DNA of 64,000 nt, from assembly GCA_964411425.1 (NCBI GenBank), contig CAYPKW010000001.1:54000-117999 (forward strand), written 5' to 3'. This document shows, one piece after another, positions 50,445 through 58,496 of this stretch; position 1 is the stretch's first letter, and each line of letters starts with the position of its first letter. The translations under genes were made by a program, and so were the position numbers. The stretch is from CAYPKW01 sp964411425. GTDB taxonomy: Bacteria; Pseudomonadota; Alphaproteobacteria; Dongiales; Dongiaceae. Under the pieces are notes generated by a model. It saw only the letters and a list, made by a program, of their open reading frames with translations. It did not search any database and was not told the DNA's origin.

Positions 50445-51368
50445 ATGGCCCGTCCGCGCATCGGCCTGGCACTGGGCAGCGGCGCCGCCCGCGGCTGGGC
50501 CCATATCGGGGTGCTGCGGGCGCTCGGCGAGGCCGGCATCGAGGCGGACGTGTTGTGCGGCACCTCGATCGGCGCGCTCGTCGGCGGCGTTTTCCTGACG
50601 CGCCAGCTCGATGCGCTCGAGGCCTGGGCGCGCGATCTCAACAAGCTCAAGATTGTCGGCTATCTCGACTTCCAGCTCAGCGGCGGCGGTATGATCGGCG
50701 GCCAGCGCCTGCTGTCGGTCATGGAACGATACTTGGCGGATGCGACGATCGAAAGCCTGCCGGTGCCGTTCACGGCGGTGGCGACCGATCTCGTCAGCGG
50801 CCACGAGGTGTGGCTCAGGAGCGGCCGGTTGATGGAAGCGCTGCGGGCGTCCTTTTCGCTGCCCGGCATCTTCGCGCCGGTCAAGTTCGACGGCCGTTGG
50901 GTGGTGGACGGCGCCATGGTCAACCCGCTGCCCGTGTCGGTCTGCCGGGCCATGGGCGCCGAGATCGTCATCGCGGTTAACCTGCACGCCGACGTGCTCG
51001 GCCGCAATCGCATGCCGGGCAGCAACCTGCCGCGGGCGGCCGGCTTTGACCTGTTGAACGAATTGCCCGAAGGGCCGCCCGCCGGCGCGCTCGGCGGCAT
51101 ACTGCATCACGTGTTCGGCCGTGCTCCCCAGGCGCCGAGCCTGTTTGGCGTCATGGTGCAATCGCTCAACATCATGCAGGACCGCATCACCCGCAGCCGG
51201 CTCGCGGGCGAGCCTCCCGACGTGGCAATCAACCCGAAACTCGGCCACATCGGCCTCTTGGAGTTCGACCGCGCGGCGGAGTCGATCGAGGAAGGCCGCG
51301 AGGCGGTGCGCCGAGTGCTGCCCGACCTGCGCGACGCGGTGACGTTGTTCGGCTCGCCTCCCCGCTAG
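50445..51368 (+). CDS. patatin-like phospholipase (RssA-like)
   Basis: A 307-residue protein with the patatin Ser-Asp dyad: oxyanion loop GSGAARGWAHIGVL, nucleophile GTSIGALVG (Ser41) and WVVDGAMVNPLPV (Asp near 165). It resembles RssA/NTE-type lysophospholipases of proteobacteria. The substrate is probably a membrane lipid. Its stop codon TAG lies in the CTAG that opens the second copy of the 145-bp palindromic repeat, as with the cold-shock gene. Confidence 0.92.
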   Translation: MARPRIGLALGSGAARGWAHIGVLRALGEAGIEADVLCGTSIGALVGGVFLTRQLDALEAWARDLNKLKIVGYLDFQLSGGGMIGGQRLLSVMERYLADATIESLPVPFTAVATDLVSGHEVWLRSGRLMEALRASFSLPGIFAPVKFDGRWVVDGAMVNPLPVSVCRAMGAEIVIAVNLHADVLGRNRMPGSNLPRAAGFDLLNELPEGPPAGALGGILHHVFGRAPQAPSLFGVMVQSLNIMQDRITRSRLAGEPPDVAINPKLGHIGLLEFDRAAESIEEGREAVRRVLPDLRDAVTLFGSPPR

Positions 51369-51509
51369 TGGTATGGTTCCGACAAATGGTTCCCGAGGGG
51401 GAACCTTTTGTCGGAAGCTGAATACCACTAGCATTCATATGCTTGTGGGCCGATTCACCTGACAGAAGGTACCCCATGAGGGTACTTTCTGTCAGGATCG
51501 GACCACTAG
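51365..51509 (-). repeat. 145-bp MITE-like palindromic repeat, copy 2 (inverted)
   Basis: Inverted copy of 26976-27120 with the same length and CTAG ends. About nine bases differ. In the main stem of unit B (51365-51431), GGC/GCC of copy 1 is GAC/GTC here, a G-C to A-T pair change on both arms. The left TAG is the stop codon of the patatin-like gene. Confidence 0.92.
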
Positions 51510-51524
51510 GGTGCTGGATAAAAG

Positions 51525-51546
51525 GAACCCCGCCGGAGCGGGGTTC
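51525..51546 (-). terminator. putative terminator for the ureohydrolase gene
   Basis: GAACCCCGC and GCGGGGTTC form a perfect nine-base stem with loop CGGA. On the minus strand it is followed by CCTTTTATCC. It lies 183 bases after the ureohydrolase stop codon. Confidence 0.6.
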
Positions 51547-51728
51547 AAGTTGCGCGTGTGGGTGGCAGGGTCGAGGAACGCGGCAGGCACGCCGGCGACG
51601 ACGACCCTGAAGTGTCCCGCTCGCGGGCCGGCGGGAGCCGCCGGCCGGCAGGGACCAACGGACCATGCCGCATTGTCGGACGGCCAGCGTGTGGCAAATG
51701 TGTGATTTCCGAACGGGTTAAGGGTCGT

Positions 51729-52712
51729 TCAGCGCCGTGCCGCACGGCGCCCTGACCGCCGCGTCGCTATGGCATCTGCCAGGATGCAAAGAATCTCGAA
51801 CATCATGGTGGCGCCGACCAGCGCCGTGTTGCCCGACGGATCGAAGGGCGGCGCCACTTCGACCACGTCACCGCCGACGAGGTCGAGACCCTGCAGCCCG
51901 CGCAGCATGTGCTGGGCCTCGAGCGTGGTGATGCCGCCAATTTCGGGCGTGCCGGTGCCAGGCGCGTAGACCGGGTCGAGGCCGTCCACATCGAAGCTGA
52001 CGTAGGTCGGGCCCTTGCCCACCTTGCGGCGGGCCTCGCGGACGGTCCTCTCCGGCCCTAGCCGCGCGAATTCCTCCATGTAAATTACCCGCATGCCCGA
52101 GCCCTCGGCGAACTCCATGTCCTGCGGACTGTAGATCGAGCCGCGAATGCCGATCTGCACGGTGCGCCTGGGGTCGAGCAACCCCTCCTCGACGGCGCGC
52201 CGGAACGGTGTCCCATGGGTGTACTTGTTGTTGCCGAAGTAACTGTCGTTGGTGTCGGAATGGGCGTCGAAATGCACCATGCCGATGGGCCGGTCCTTGG
52301 CGATGGCGCGGAAGATCGGCAGGGTCATCAGGTGGTCGCCGCCGGCCGACAGCGGAACCGCCCCGGCCGCGTGCACCTTGGCGAAGAAGCGCTCGATGCG
52401 CCCCATCGTGTCCATCAGGTCGATGGGATTGACCGGGGCATCGCCCAAGTCGGCGACGCGCGCCAGCTCGTACGGCGCGATGCGGCTGACGTGGTGCACC
52501 TTGCGCATGAAGCTCGACATGTTGCGGATCTCGCGCGGGCCGTGGCGGGCGCCGGCGCGGTTGGTGGTGCCGCCGTCCCACGGCACGCCGATGAGCGCGA
52601 TGTCCACCTTCCTGGGGTCGGGAATGTGGGGCAACCGCATGAAGGTCGGAATCGCCCCGAAACGGGGCGTAATCGCCCCATCGACCGGCTGGGGATGGCG
52701 GCTGGCTGGCAA
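51729..52712 (-). CDS. ureohydrolase (agmatinase/guanidinobutyrase family)
   Basis: A 327-residue Mn2+ enzyme. All metal motifs are present: SAGGDHLMTLP, MVHFDAHSDTND, YVSFDVDGLDPVYAPGTGTPEIGG. The start region (PRFGAIPTFMRLPH) is like SpeB/GbuA proteins. It removes urea from agmatine, guanidinobutyrate or a similar guanidino compound. With the 2-ketoarginine decarboxylase-like gene near by, guanidinobutyrase activity is attractive, but the substrate cannot be read from sequence. Confidence 0.9.
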   Translation of the reverse strand: MPASRHPQPVDGAITPRFGAIPTFMRLPHIPDPRKVDIALIGVPWDGGTTNRAGARHGPREIRNMSSFMRKVHHVSRIAPYELARVADLGDAPVNPIDLMDTMGRIERFFAKVHAAGAVPLSAGGDHLMTLPIFRAIAKDRPIGMVHFDAHSDTNDSYFGNNKYTHGTPFRRAVEEGLLDPRRTVQIGIRGSIYSPQDMEFAEGSGMRVIYMEEFARLGPERTVREARRKVGKGPTYVSFDVDGLDPVYAPGTGTPEIGGITTLEAQHMLRGLQGLDLVGGDVVEVAPPFDPSGNTALVGATMMFEILCILADAIATRRSGRRAARR

Positions 52713-52833
52713 GGCGGAGTCTCCCGAAACGTCGACGGCGCAGCATAGCCCGAACGGGCGGCCGTGCCACGAACAAGATTCTATCGCCGGGCGCGAGCCG
52801 CGGCCGGGCCTACTCGCTTCTCGGGTTTCGGTG

Positions 52834-53118
52834 TCAGGCGCGCGCGCGGCGCTGGGCCACCATTTGGCGAATGCGCGCCACGATCTTGCCGAACTTGCCC
52901 AAATCCGCGTCCGCCTTGGACCGGCGGAAGATCGTGCGCGTCACGTATCCCAGGCGCTCGGGATCGAGGGTTCGGCTTACCACCCGTACCCCGAGACACT
53001 TGGCGTCATTGGCGAGCCGCATCGCTTCGGCGAGCGCCTGCTCCTTGCGCTCGTAGCTGCCGCGCGGCCGCCAATCGCCGCCGACGAAAACCAACATCTC
53101 GAAGCTCGTGCCGCCCAC
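52834..53118 (-). CDS. small protein of unknown function
   Basis: A 94-residue protein: FEMLVFVGGDWRPRGSYERKEQALAEAMRLANDAKCLGVRVVSRTLDPERLGYVTRTIFRRSKADADLGKFGKIVARIRQMVAQRRARA. It has a beta-alpha-beta look in the first 50 residues and a basic helical tail. The pattern (VFVGGDW..RGSYERKEQALAEA) looks conserved and suggests a small cytoplasmic fold. I do not recognise it. The gene ends 121 bases from the ureohydrolase start. Confidence 0.65.
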   Translation of the reverse strand: MGGTSFEMLVFVGGDWRPRGSYERKEQALAEAMRLANDAKCLGVRVVSRTLDPERLGYVTRTIFRRSKADADLGKFGKIVARIRQMVAQRRARA

Positions 53119-53218
53119 GGTAATACCTGCGGCCTAGGATCACGTCATACCCCGCGATGTTTTATCGGGTATTCGTGTTAACGAAATCTTGCCGCTGAGC
53201 GGCCCAAGCGACCTTGCG

Positions 53219-53890
53219 TTACATGCGGCACACGCTGCCGAGAACGCGGTCGACGCTCGCCGGCTGGTCGCCCAAAGGCAGCAATACGATGCGATAGCGC
53301 GCGTTGCCGCCGGCCGACAGGAACTCCTCGCTGTCTTGCAGCGCCTCGCCGGTGCGCGCGACCTCGCGGGCCAGGGACAAAATCCATTCGATCATCGTCG
53401 GCGTGTACTCCACGCCCGAGCCGCTCTCCGGCTGGCCCAGGCGCGCCATCTTGAGAACCTTCGGCGCGCGCCGGGCATCGGGCCCGCAATCGAGCAGCAG
53501 GCTGTCGGGCCAGTCCCGCCCGATTCGCTGAGCATCGAAGTCGGACCAGGACGGAAAGCGTTTGCCGTGCCGAAAGGCGTCCCAGTACGTCACGATTTCC
53601 TCAAAGGCCGGCCGGCGGACCGGGCGCGGGGCGGGCGCCGCCGCGGGGGCCGCCGACGGCGGTGCATGAGCGGCGGCCGCGGGGGGCGCCGGCGCCGCCG
53701 AGGATGGTTGCGCGTCCGCTTCGGGCGCACGCGCGACGGGCGCGCCGGCCCGCCGCCTGGCCTCAAGCAGCCGCTCGGTAAGGTCGCCCGCCTTGGCGTG
53801 GACGGGTTTGTCGAGGCCGCCGGAAAGTTCTATGAGCGTAGCCGCGCGCGACTTCTTGGCGTCCCCGGCCGTGGCGGATCTCGGCGCCAT
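53219..53890 (-). CDS. PAS-like domain protein, third gene of the ParA operon
   Basis: A 223-residue protein. Residues 1-50 are basic with a helix (LTERLLEARRRAG); 55-95 are an Ala/Pro-rich linker. Residues 96-223 resemble the alphaproteobacterial PAS_5-type domain (EEIVTYWDAFRHGKRFPSWSDFDAQRIGRDWPDSLLLD ... SGVEYTPTMIEWILSLAREVARTGEALQDSEEFLSAGGNARYRIVLLPLG). It starts three bases after the RHH gene. It may be the cargo or adaptor for the ParA-like ATPase. Confidence 0.7.
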   Translation of the reverse strand: MAPRSATAGDAKKSRAATLIELSGGLDKPVHAKAGDLTERLLEARRRAGAPVARAPEADAQPSSAAPAPPAAAAHAPPSAAPAAAPAPRPVRRPAFEEIVTYWDAFRHGKRFPSWSDFDAQRIGRDWPDSLLLDCGPDARRAPKVLKMARLGQPESGSGVEYTPTMIEWILSLAREVARTGEALQDSEEFLSAGGNARYRIVLLPLGDQPASVDRVLGSVCRM

Positions 53891-53893
53891 GGC

Positions 53894-54292
53894 CTACCTC
53901 GGGCAGATCGCCGCGGCCGCGGTGATCGCCGGACCGCGGCGGTCTTCGGCGTCGCCCGCCGTCTCGTCGGGACGCGATTCCATGAAACAGGCGCAACCGC
54001 CGTCATGCACGGCGGGCGTCGCCTCATCCAGATAGCGATCGAGAGCGGCGATCAGGATCTGCTGCGCGCTTCGGTTCAAATGGGCGACCGCCAGCTTGAG
54101 CCGCAGATGGCGCACCGGTTCGAGGCGCAGCGAGAGCTTGGCCTTCCCGTGGCGATCCGGGCACTCGCCGGATCGAGCCGCGGCGCGCGGGATGCGAGCG
54201 AAAACGCCCGCCGGCGTAAGGTCGATGGGATCGGCCCGTCCCTTGGCGACGAACAGGGACGCCGTCAGCGAGGCTGCTTGCACGGGTTTCAC
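53894..54292 (-). CDS. RHH-type DNA-binding protein next to ParA
   Basis: A 132-residue protein. The central part KAKLSLRLEPVRHLRLKLAVAHLNRSAQQILIAALDRYLDE looks like a ribbon-helix-helix domain with strand, helix A and helix B. The flanks are low in structure. It begins one base after the ParA stop codon. ParA systems of type Ib often use an RHH centromere-binding partner, so this is probably the partner and repressor, although it is longer at the N-terminus than usual. Confidence 0.7.
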   Translation of the reverse strand: MKPVQAASLTASLFVAKGRADPIDLTPAGVFARIPRAAARSGECPDRHGKAKLSLRLEPVRHLRLKLAVAHLNRSAQQILIAALDRYLDEATPAVHDGGCACFMESRPDETAGDAEDRRGPAITAAAAICPR

Positions 54293-54293
54293 C

Positions 54294-54971
54294 TTACGCT
54301 CTTGCCTCGGCGCCGGCCGCCAGCCCGGGCGCGAGCAGGCTCGGCCGCGGGCGGCCGTTGATGCGGTTGTCGAGATACCCCCAGAGCTGGCCGATTTCGC
54401 CCGCCGAGCGGCCGTTGGGGTCGAGCTCCATGACGGTGCGCCCGTCGATCATGCTGGCGGCAAAGCCGGTGCGTTGGTGGATAATGCTGGGCGCCACCGT
54501 GCCGTGCTGGGACAGCGCCATCACTGCTTGCGAGGTTATGCGGGCGCGCGCGGTGGCGCCGACCACGACGAAGACCATCGGCTTGCCGAGACCCTCGACC
54601 AGCTCGACGGTGGCGCCCACGGCGCGCAGGTCGTGCGGGCTGGGGCGCACCGGGATCACCACCAGATCGGCGAAGCGAACCACTTCTTCAATCGTGGCCG
54701 TGATGGCCGGTGGCGTATCGATGATGGCGAGCTTGATGTCGAGCGCCGCCATCCGCGCCACGTCCTCGGCGAGTGTCGCCATCGAGGTGCGGGCGTAGAA
54801 CGGCGTTTCGGCCTCGCGCGCGTTCCACCACGCGGCGAGACTGCCTTGCGGATCGGCGTCGATGACCGCGACGGGACCGAAGCCGCGGCGCTGGGCCTCG
54901 ACCGCCACGTGGCCCGCGAGCGTCGTCTTGCCGGAACCGCCCTTCTGCGAGGCGAAGGCCATGACCAGCAT
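54294..54971 (-). CDS. parA: ParA/MinD-family ATPase
   Basis: A 225-residue deviant-Walker ATPase. ATG 54971 places the P-loop SQKGGSGKTTLAGHVAVEAQ at residues 8-27, with VAVIDADPQGSLAAWW, LAIIDTPPAI and VVIPVRPSPHDLRAVG following. The signature lysine of the deviant Walker A (KGGSGKT) is present. The length and the missing N-terminal HTH make it type Ib. With no ParB in view, it more likely positions a protein cargo or a foreign replicon remnant than the chromosome. First gene of a three-gene operon. Confidence 0.9.
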   Translation of the reverse strand: MLVMAFASQKGGSGKTTLAGHVAVEAQRRGFGPVAVIDADPQGSLAAWWNAREAETPFYARTSMATLAEDVARMAALDIKLAIIDTPPAITATIEEVVRFADLVVIPVRPSPHDLRAVGATVELVEGLGKPMVFVVVGATARARITSQAVMALSQHGTVAPSIIHQRTGFAASMIDGRTVMELDPNGRSAGEIGQLWGYLDNRINGRPRPSLLAPGLAAGAEARA

Positions 54972-55080
54972 CGCTGTGCGCTCCTTTTGACCGGTTGCCT
55001 TGCCGAGCGAGGCCACGCTCGGCGCCGTCCCGACCAATTAGCGCAGGATCATTAAGAATCAGTTAGCTCGGACCAAAAAA

Positions 55081-55125
55081 CAAGTATTTACAAATGTTAA
55101 ACAGGTGGACTGCAAGTATTATTTA
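55081..55125. promoter_or_regulatory. AT-rich leader with direct repeats upstream of parA
   Basis: The gap 54972-55159 is unusually AT-rich for this window. CAAGTATT occurs at 55081-55088 and again at 55113-55120, 32 bases apart (three helical turns), each followed by A/T-rich TTTA. This could be the binding site of the RHH protein and hold the parA promoter. Confidence 0.4.
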
Positions 55126-55159
55126 GGCGTCATTCGAGACGAATTCGTCGCATCACCGC

Positions 55160-55948
55160 TCAAGGCGGCGCGAAGCGGACACCGACGCGGCCGAGATCGC
55201 CGAAATCGGCGACCACCGAAATACCCGGCGCGATGGCGAGCGGCGGCGTACAAGTGCCGGTCGTGACGATGTCGCCGGCCTTGAGGCTTGCGCCCCGTTT
55301 GGCCCTGTCGTTGGCAATCCACGCGAGCGCCAGCCGGGGGTCGCCGAGGACGTTGGCGCCGGAGCCTTCGGCCGCGCGCAGCCCGTCCTTGATCATGCCG
55401 ACCGGATGGCGGGCCAGATCGACCGCGCGCCAGTCCGCGGCTGCGCCGCCCAGCACGAAGAAGCCGGCGCAGGCGTCGTCCGCGACCAGTTGCGGCGCGC
55501 CGGCCGCATCGAAGGCGCGAAACCGCGAATCCGGCACCTCGATCGCCACATGCAAACCGCTCGTCGCCTCTAGCGCCTCTGCTACGGTATAAGGGCGCCG
55601 ACGCCGCGGCAGATCGGTTTCGAGGCGGAACGCGAACTCCGCCTCGGCCACCCGCATGTGCAGGTTGTCGGCGCGCAGCACGGCGCCGTCGGCGTGGAGG
55701 AACCGCTCATAAAGCCGCCCGCCGAGCGGTTCCGTGACGCCAATGTGGCGTTGCCCGGCAATGCTGGTGGCGGCGATCTTCCAGCCGACGACCCGCTCGC
55801 CGCACAGCTCGGTCATCCTGTCCTGAATGTCGTATCCGTCCTCGAGCTGGCGCGGAAAACAGTGTTGCGGCAGGGCCTCGATGAGCCGGCTTTCCAATCG
55901 CGCCCGCCACAGGATCTCCGCCGCCGCGCGCGCGGATAGGCTATCCAT
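55160..55948 (-). CDS. 2-keto-4-pentenoate hydratase (fumarylacetoacetase family)
   Basis: A 262-residue protein of the MhpD/HpaH group: DRMTELCGERVVGWKIAATSIAGQRHIGVTEPLGGRL, MRVAEAEFAFRLETDLPRRRRPYTVAEALEA (acidic metal ligands in EAEFAF), VAIEVPDSRF, and GDIVTTGTCTPPLAIAPGISVVADFGDLG. It hydrates 2-hydroxy-dienoates in aromatic ring-cleavage pathways or acts on a related 2-keto acid. No other meta-cleavage genes are in the window. Confidence 0.88.
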   Translation of the reverse strand: MDSLSARAAAEILWRARLESRLIEALPQHCFPRQLEDGYDIQDRMTELCGERVVGWKIAATSIAGQRHIGVTEPLGGRLYERFLHADGAVLRADNLHMRVAEAEFAFRLETDLPRRRRPYTVAEALEATSGLHVAIEVPDSRFRAFDAAGAPQLVADDACAGFFVLGGAAADWRAVDLARHPVGMIKDGLRAAEGSGANVLGDPRLALAWIANDRAKRGASLKAGDIVTTGTCTPPLAIAPGISVVADFGDLGRVGVRFAPP

Positions 55949-55980
55949 CGCCGCTCCTCAAGCGAGTGGCACGACCGACA

Positions 55981-56118
55981 TCAGCGCGTGCGGTACTTGC
56001 TTGCGTAGTGCTTGCCCATGATCTTCCGCGCCTGGGCGCCGAGCCGCTCGTTGCCCGGCGGGCGACGCGGGCCCTTCTCCTTCGCCGGCCGCGGAGCCTC
56101 TTTGCCGCCTTTCGCCAT
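55981..56118 (-). CDS. small basic protein (45 aa)
   Basis: A 45-residue, strongly basic protein: MAKGGKEAPRPAKEKGPRRP then PGNERLGAQARKIMGKHYAS and KYRTR. The ATG is preceded by a full Shine-Dalgarno CGGAGGAATGCT, which supports translation. It has no cysteine and no membrane helix. It may bind nucleic acid or the ribosome; I know no family. It lies between the hydratase gene and the tRNA gene on the same strand. Confidence 0.7.
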   Translation of the reverse strand: MAKGGKEAPRPAKEKGPRRPPGNERLGAQARKIMGKHYASKYRTR

Positions 56119-56145
56119 AGCATTCCTCCGCAATGCGGTCGCGCC

Positions 56146-56221
56146 TGGCGTCCCCAAGGGGATTCGAACCCCTGTTCCCGCCGTGAAAGGGCGATGTCCT
56201 GGGCCTCTAGACGATGGGGAC
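56146..56221 (-). tRNA. tRNA-Glu (anticodon TTC)
   Basis: On the minus strand the sequence folds as a tRNA: acceptor GTCCCCA/TGGGGAC, D arm with CTAGAGGCCCAGGAC, anticodon arm CGCCCTTTCACGGCG (anticodon TTC), T arm with GTTCGAATCCCC, and an encoded CCA at the 3' end (56146-56148). Length 76. The TTC anticodon reads GAA and GAG. Confidence 0.95.
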
Positions 56222-56344
56222 GGCCGCGCAAGCTCTAGCCGCGGGGGCGCGGAATTGCAACGGACTTGCCCCCGAATCCGCTACGCCGGCGCGCGTCCAT
56301 CCGCCATAATCCGCGCCGCGCATCGATCGGCAAGGGAGGAACCC

Positions 56345-56692
56345 ATGACTGTGAAGAGACTAGAAGCAGGCCCGCGCATGAGCCAGGCGGTGATCCATGG
56401 CGATACCGTGTACCTGGCGGGCCAGGTCGCCGACCGGCCGGTGCCTTCGGTGGGCCGGCAAACCAAGCAGATCCTAGCCAAGATCGACAGGCTGCTCAAG
56501 GCCGCGGGCACCGACAAGTCGAAGCTTCTCTCGGCCAATATCTGGCTCACCGAGATTCGGCGCTTCGACGAGATGAACAAGGTGTGGGATGCCTGGGTCA
56601 AGTCCGGCAACACGCCGGCGCGCGCCACCGTCCAGGCCGCGCTTGCCGGGCCCGATTACCTGGTCGAGATCATGGTGACGGCGGCGCTCTAG
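56345..56692 (+). CDS. RidA family enamine/imine deaminase
   Basis: A 115-residue protein: RMSQAVIHGDTVYLAGQVADRP, QILAKIDRLLKAAGTDKSKLLSANIWLTEIRRFDEMNKVWDAWVKSGNTPARATVQAALAGPDYLVEIMVTAAL. The arginine in PARATVQAAL is the family catalytic residue. RidA proteins hydrolyse reactive enamines released by PLP enzymes. The start follows GGGAGGAACCC. Confidence 0.93.
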   Translation: MTVKRLEAGPRMSQAVIHGDTVYLAGQVADRPVPSVGRQTKQILAKIDRLLKAAGTDKSKLLSANIWLTEIRRFDEMNKVWDAWVKSGNTPARATVQAALAGPDYLVEIMVTAAL

Positions 56693-56714
56693 TCGCGCGC
56701 CGGCGGGGAAACGC

Positions 56715-58496
56715 TCACCCGCCCGGCGCCAAGGCGGCGTCGTCGATCACGAGCTGCACGCCGGCGCGGCCCTGCCAGTCGTTGCGGCGCAAGGCGCCGG
56801 CGACATGCAGCGCCGCCCCGCTCGAATGCAGCAGCAGGCGGCCGAGGTCGCTGTCGAAGGCCCGAAACGCGATCGCGGGCAGCCTCGCGCCGTCGTCGCC
56901 GGCGAGTGTGCAGCGCACATGCTCCTGTCCGGCCTGGTCGGCGCGCACCACCCGCGCCAACACCGCGAAACGCGGTTCGGCGTTGCCGCTGCCGAACGGC
57001 CCGAGCCGCTGCATGAGTTCGACCAGCTCGGGCGTCGCGCCCGCCGGCGCGATGGCGCCATCGAGCTCTAGCGCGGGCACCCCCGGCACGCCCGCCGCGG
57101 CGAAGCGGCGGTCGAGGAATTCCTTCAGGGCCGGGATGTTCGCCGGCTCCACCGTGAAGCCCGCGGCCATGGGGTGTCCGCCGCCGTTCAACAGCAGCCC
57201 GGCCTGACGCGCCGCGATCACGGCGCTGCCGAGGTCGACGCCGGGGACCGAGCGCCCCGACCCCTTGCCGATCGAAACGCCGCGCTCTTCGGTCAACGCG
57301 ACCACGCAGGCCGGGCGGTTGAAGCGCTCCTTCAGCCGGCTCGCCACCACGCCGATGACGCCCGGATGCCAGTCGCCCTGCACGAAGACCAGCGCCCCCG
57401 TCGGCGCGGCCTCGGCCATCGCCCGCTCGAGCACCCCCTGCTCGATGGCGCGTCGGTCGCGGTTCAACTCCTCCAACCGCTCCGCCAACGCCGCCGCCTC
57501 GCCCGGGTCGTCGGTGGCGAGCAGCCGCGCGCCCAGGTCCGCCGCGCCGACCCGCCCGCCGGCGTTGACGCGCGGCCCGAGGATGAAAGCGGCGTGCCAG
57601 GCGGTGGGGCGCTCGGCCAGCCGCGCCCGGTCGGCGAGCGCGGCCAGACCGGGGTTGGCGCGCCCCGCCATCACCTTGAGGCCCTGCGCAGCGAACGCCC
57701 GGTTGACGCCGGTGAGCGGCACCACGTCGCAAATCGTGCCGAGCGCCACCAGATCGAGCCATTGCAGGAGGTCCGGCTCCGCACGTTTTTCGTACCACCC
57801 GGCCCGGCGCAGCGCGCGGTTGAGCGCCACGACCAGCAGGAACGTCATGCCGACCGCCGCCAGATGACCGAACTGCGTCCGCACCTCGTCCGCCTCGTCG
57901 AACCGGTTGGGGTCGATCGCCGCCACGGCCGGCGGCAGCGCGGGCTCCGCTACGTGGTGATCGACCACGATCACGTCGAGCCCGGCGCCCTGGGCCGCGG
58001 CCAGCGCGGCGTGCGCCGTGATGCCGCAATCCACGGTGACGACCAGCGACACGCCCCGGGCCTGCAGGCCGAGCAGGGCCGGCGCGTTGGGTCCATAGCC
58101 CTCGGTCAAGCGGTCCGGCACATAGACGACAAGCGGCCGGCCGATGGCGGCGAAGAAGCGGTGCAGGAGCGCGGCCGAGGTGGCGCCGTCCACATCGTAA
58201 TCGCCGAACACAGCCACCTGCTCGCCGGCGCGGATCGCCCGCGTCAGCCGCTCGACCGCGCGATCCATGTCGGCAAAGCGCGAGGGATCGGGCAGCAGAT
58301 CGCGCAGGCTCGGGTTGAGGAAGGCGGCGGCGCCGTCCGCGTCGACGCCGCGTGCCGCCAGCAGGCGGCCGACTATCTCCGGCACGCCCAGTCGCTGGGC
58401 CACCATGAGACCGTCGCCCAAGGCCGGCCGCGCCTGCCAGCGCCGCCCGCGCAACGACCGCTCCACGCCGAGGAACGCGGCCGGCGCCGCCGTCAC
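56715..58496 (-). CDS. recJ: single-stranded-DNA exonuclease RecJ
   Basis: A 593-residue enzyme that degrades single-stranded DNA 5' to 3' in repair and recombination. DHH-family motifs are present: VAVFGDYDVDGATSAALL, VTVDCGITAH, VIVVDHHVAEP, and DHHA1 motif LLNGGGHPMAAGFTVE. The C-terminal OB-like part (LPAIAFRAFDSDLGRLLL) is present and length is normal. Stop of glpX overlaps its start by four bases. Confidence 0.96.
   Translation of the reverse strand: MTAAPAAFLGVERSLRGRRWQARPALGDGLMVAQRLGVPEIVGRLLAARGVDADGAAAFLNPSLRDLLPDPSRFADMDRAVERLTRAIRAGEQVAVFGDYDVDGATSAALLHRFFAAIGRPLVVYVPDRLTEGYGPNAPALLGLQARGVSLVVTVDCGITAHAALAAAQGAGLDVIVVDHHVAEPALPPAVAAIDPNRFDEADEVRTQFGHLAAVGMTFLLVVALNRALRRAGWYEKRAEPDLLQWLDLVALGTICDVVPLTGVNRAFAAQGLKVMAGRANPGLAALADRARLAERPTAWHAAFILGPRVNAGGRVGAADLGARLLATDDPGEAAALAERLEELNRDRRAIEQGVLERAMAEAAPTGALVFVQGDWHPGVIGVVASRLKERFNRPACVVALTEERGVSIGKGSGRSVPGVDLGSAVIAARQAGLLLNGGGHPMAAGFTVEPANIPALKEFLDRRFAAAGVPGVPALELDGAIAPAGATPELVELMQRLGPFGSGNAEPRFAVLARVVRADQAGQEHVRCTLAGDDGARLPAIAFRAFDSDLGRLLLHSSGAALHVAGALRRNDWQGRAGVQLVIDDAALAPGG

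Noticed and set aside
54294..55159. Plasmid or chromosome origin beside parA
   Set aside because: No ParB, no rep gene, no DnaA-box cluster or parS seen; the AT-rich leader is short.
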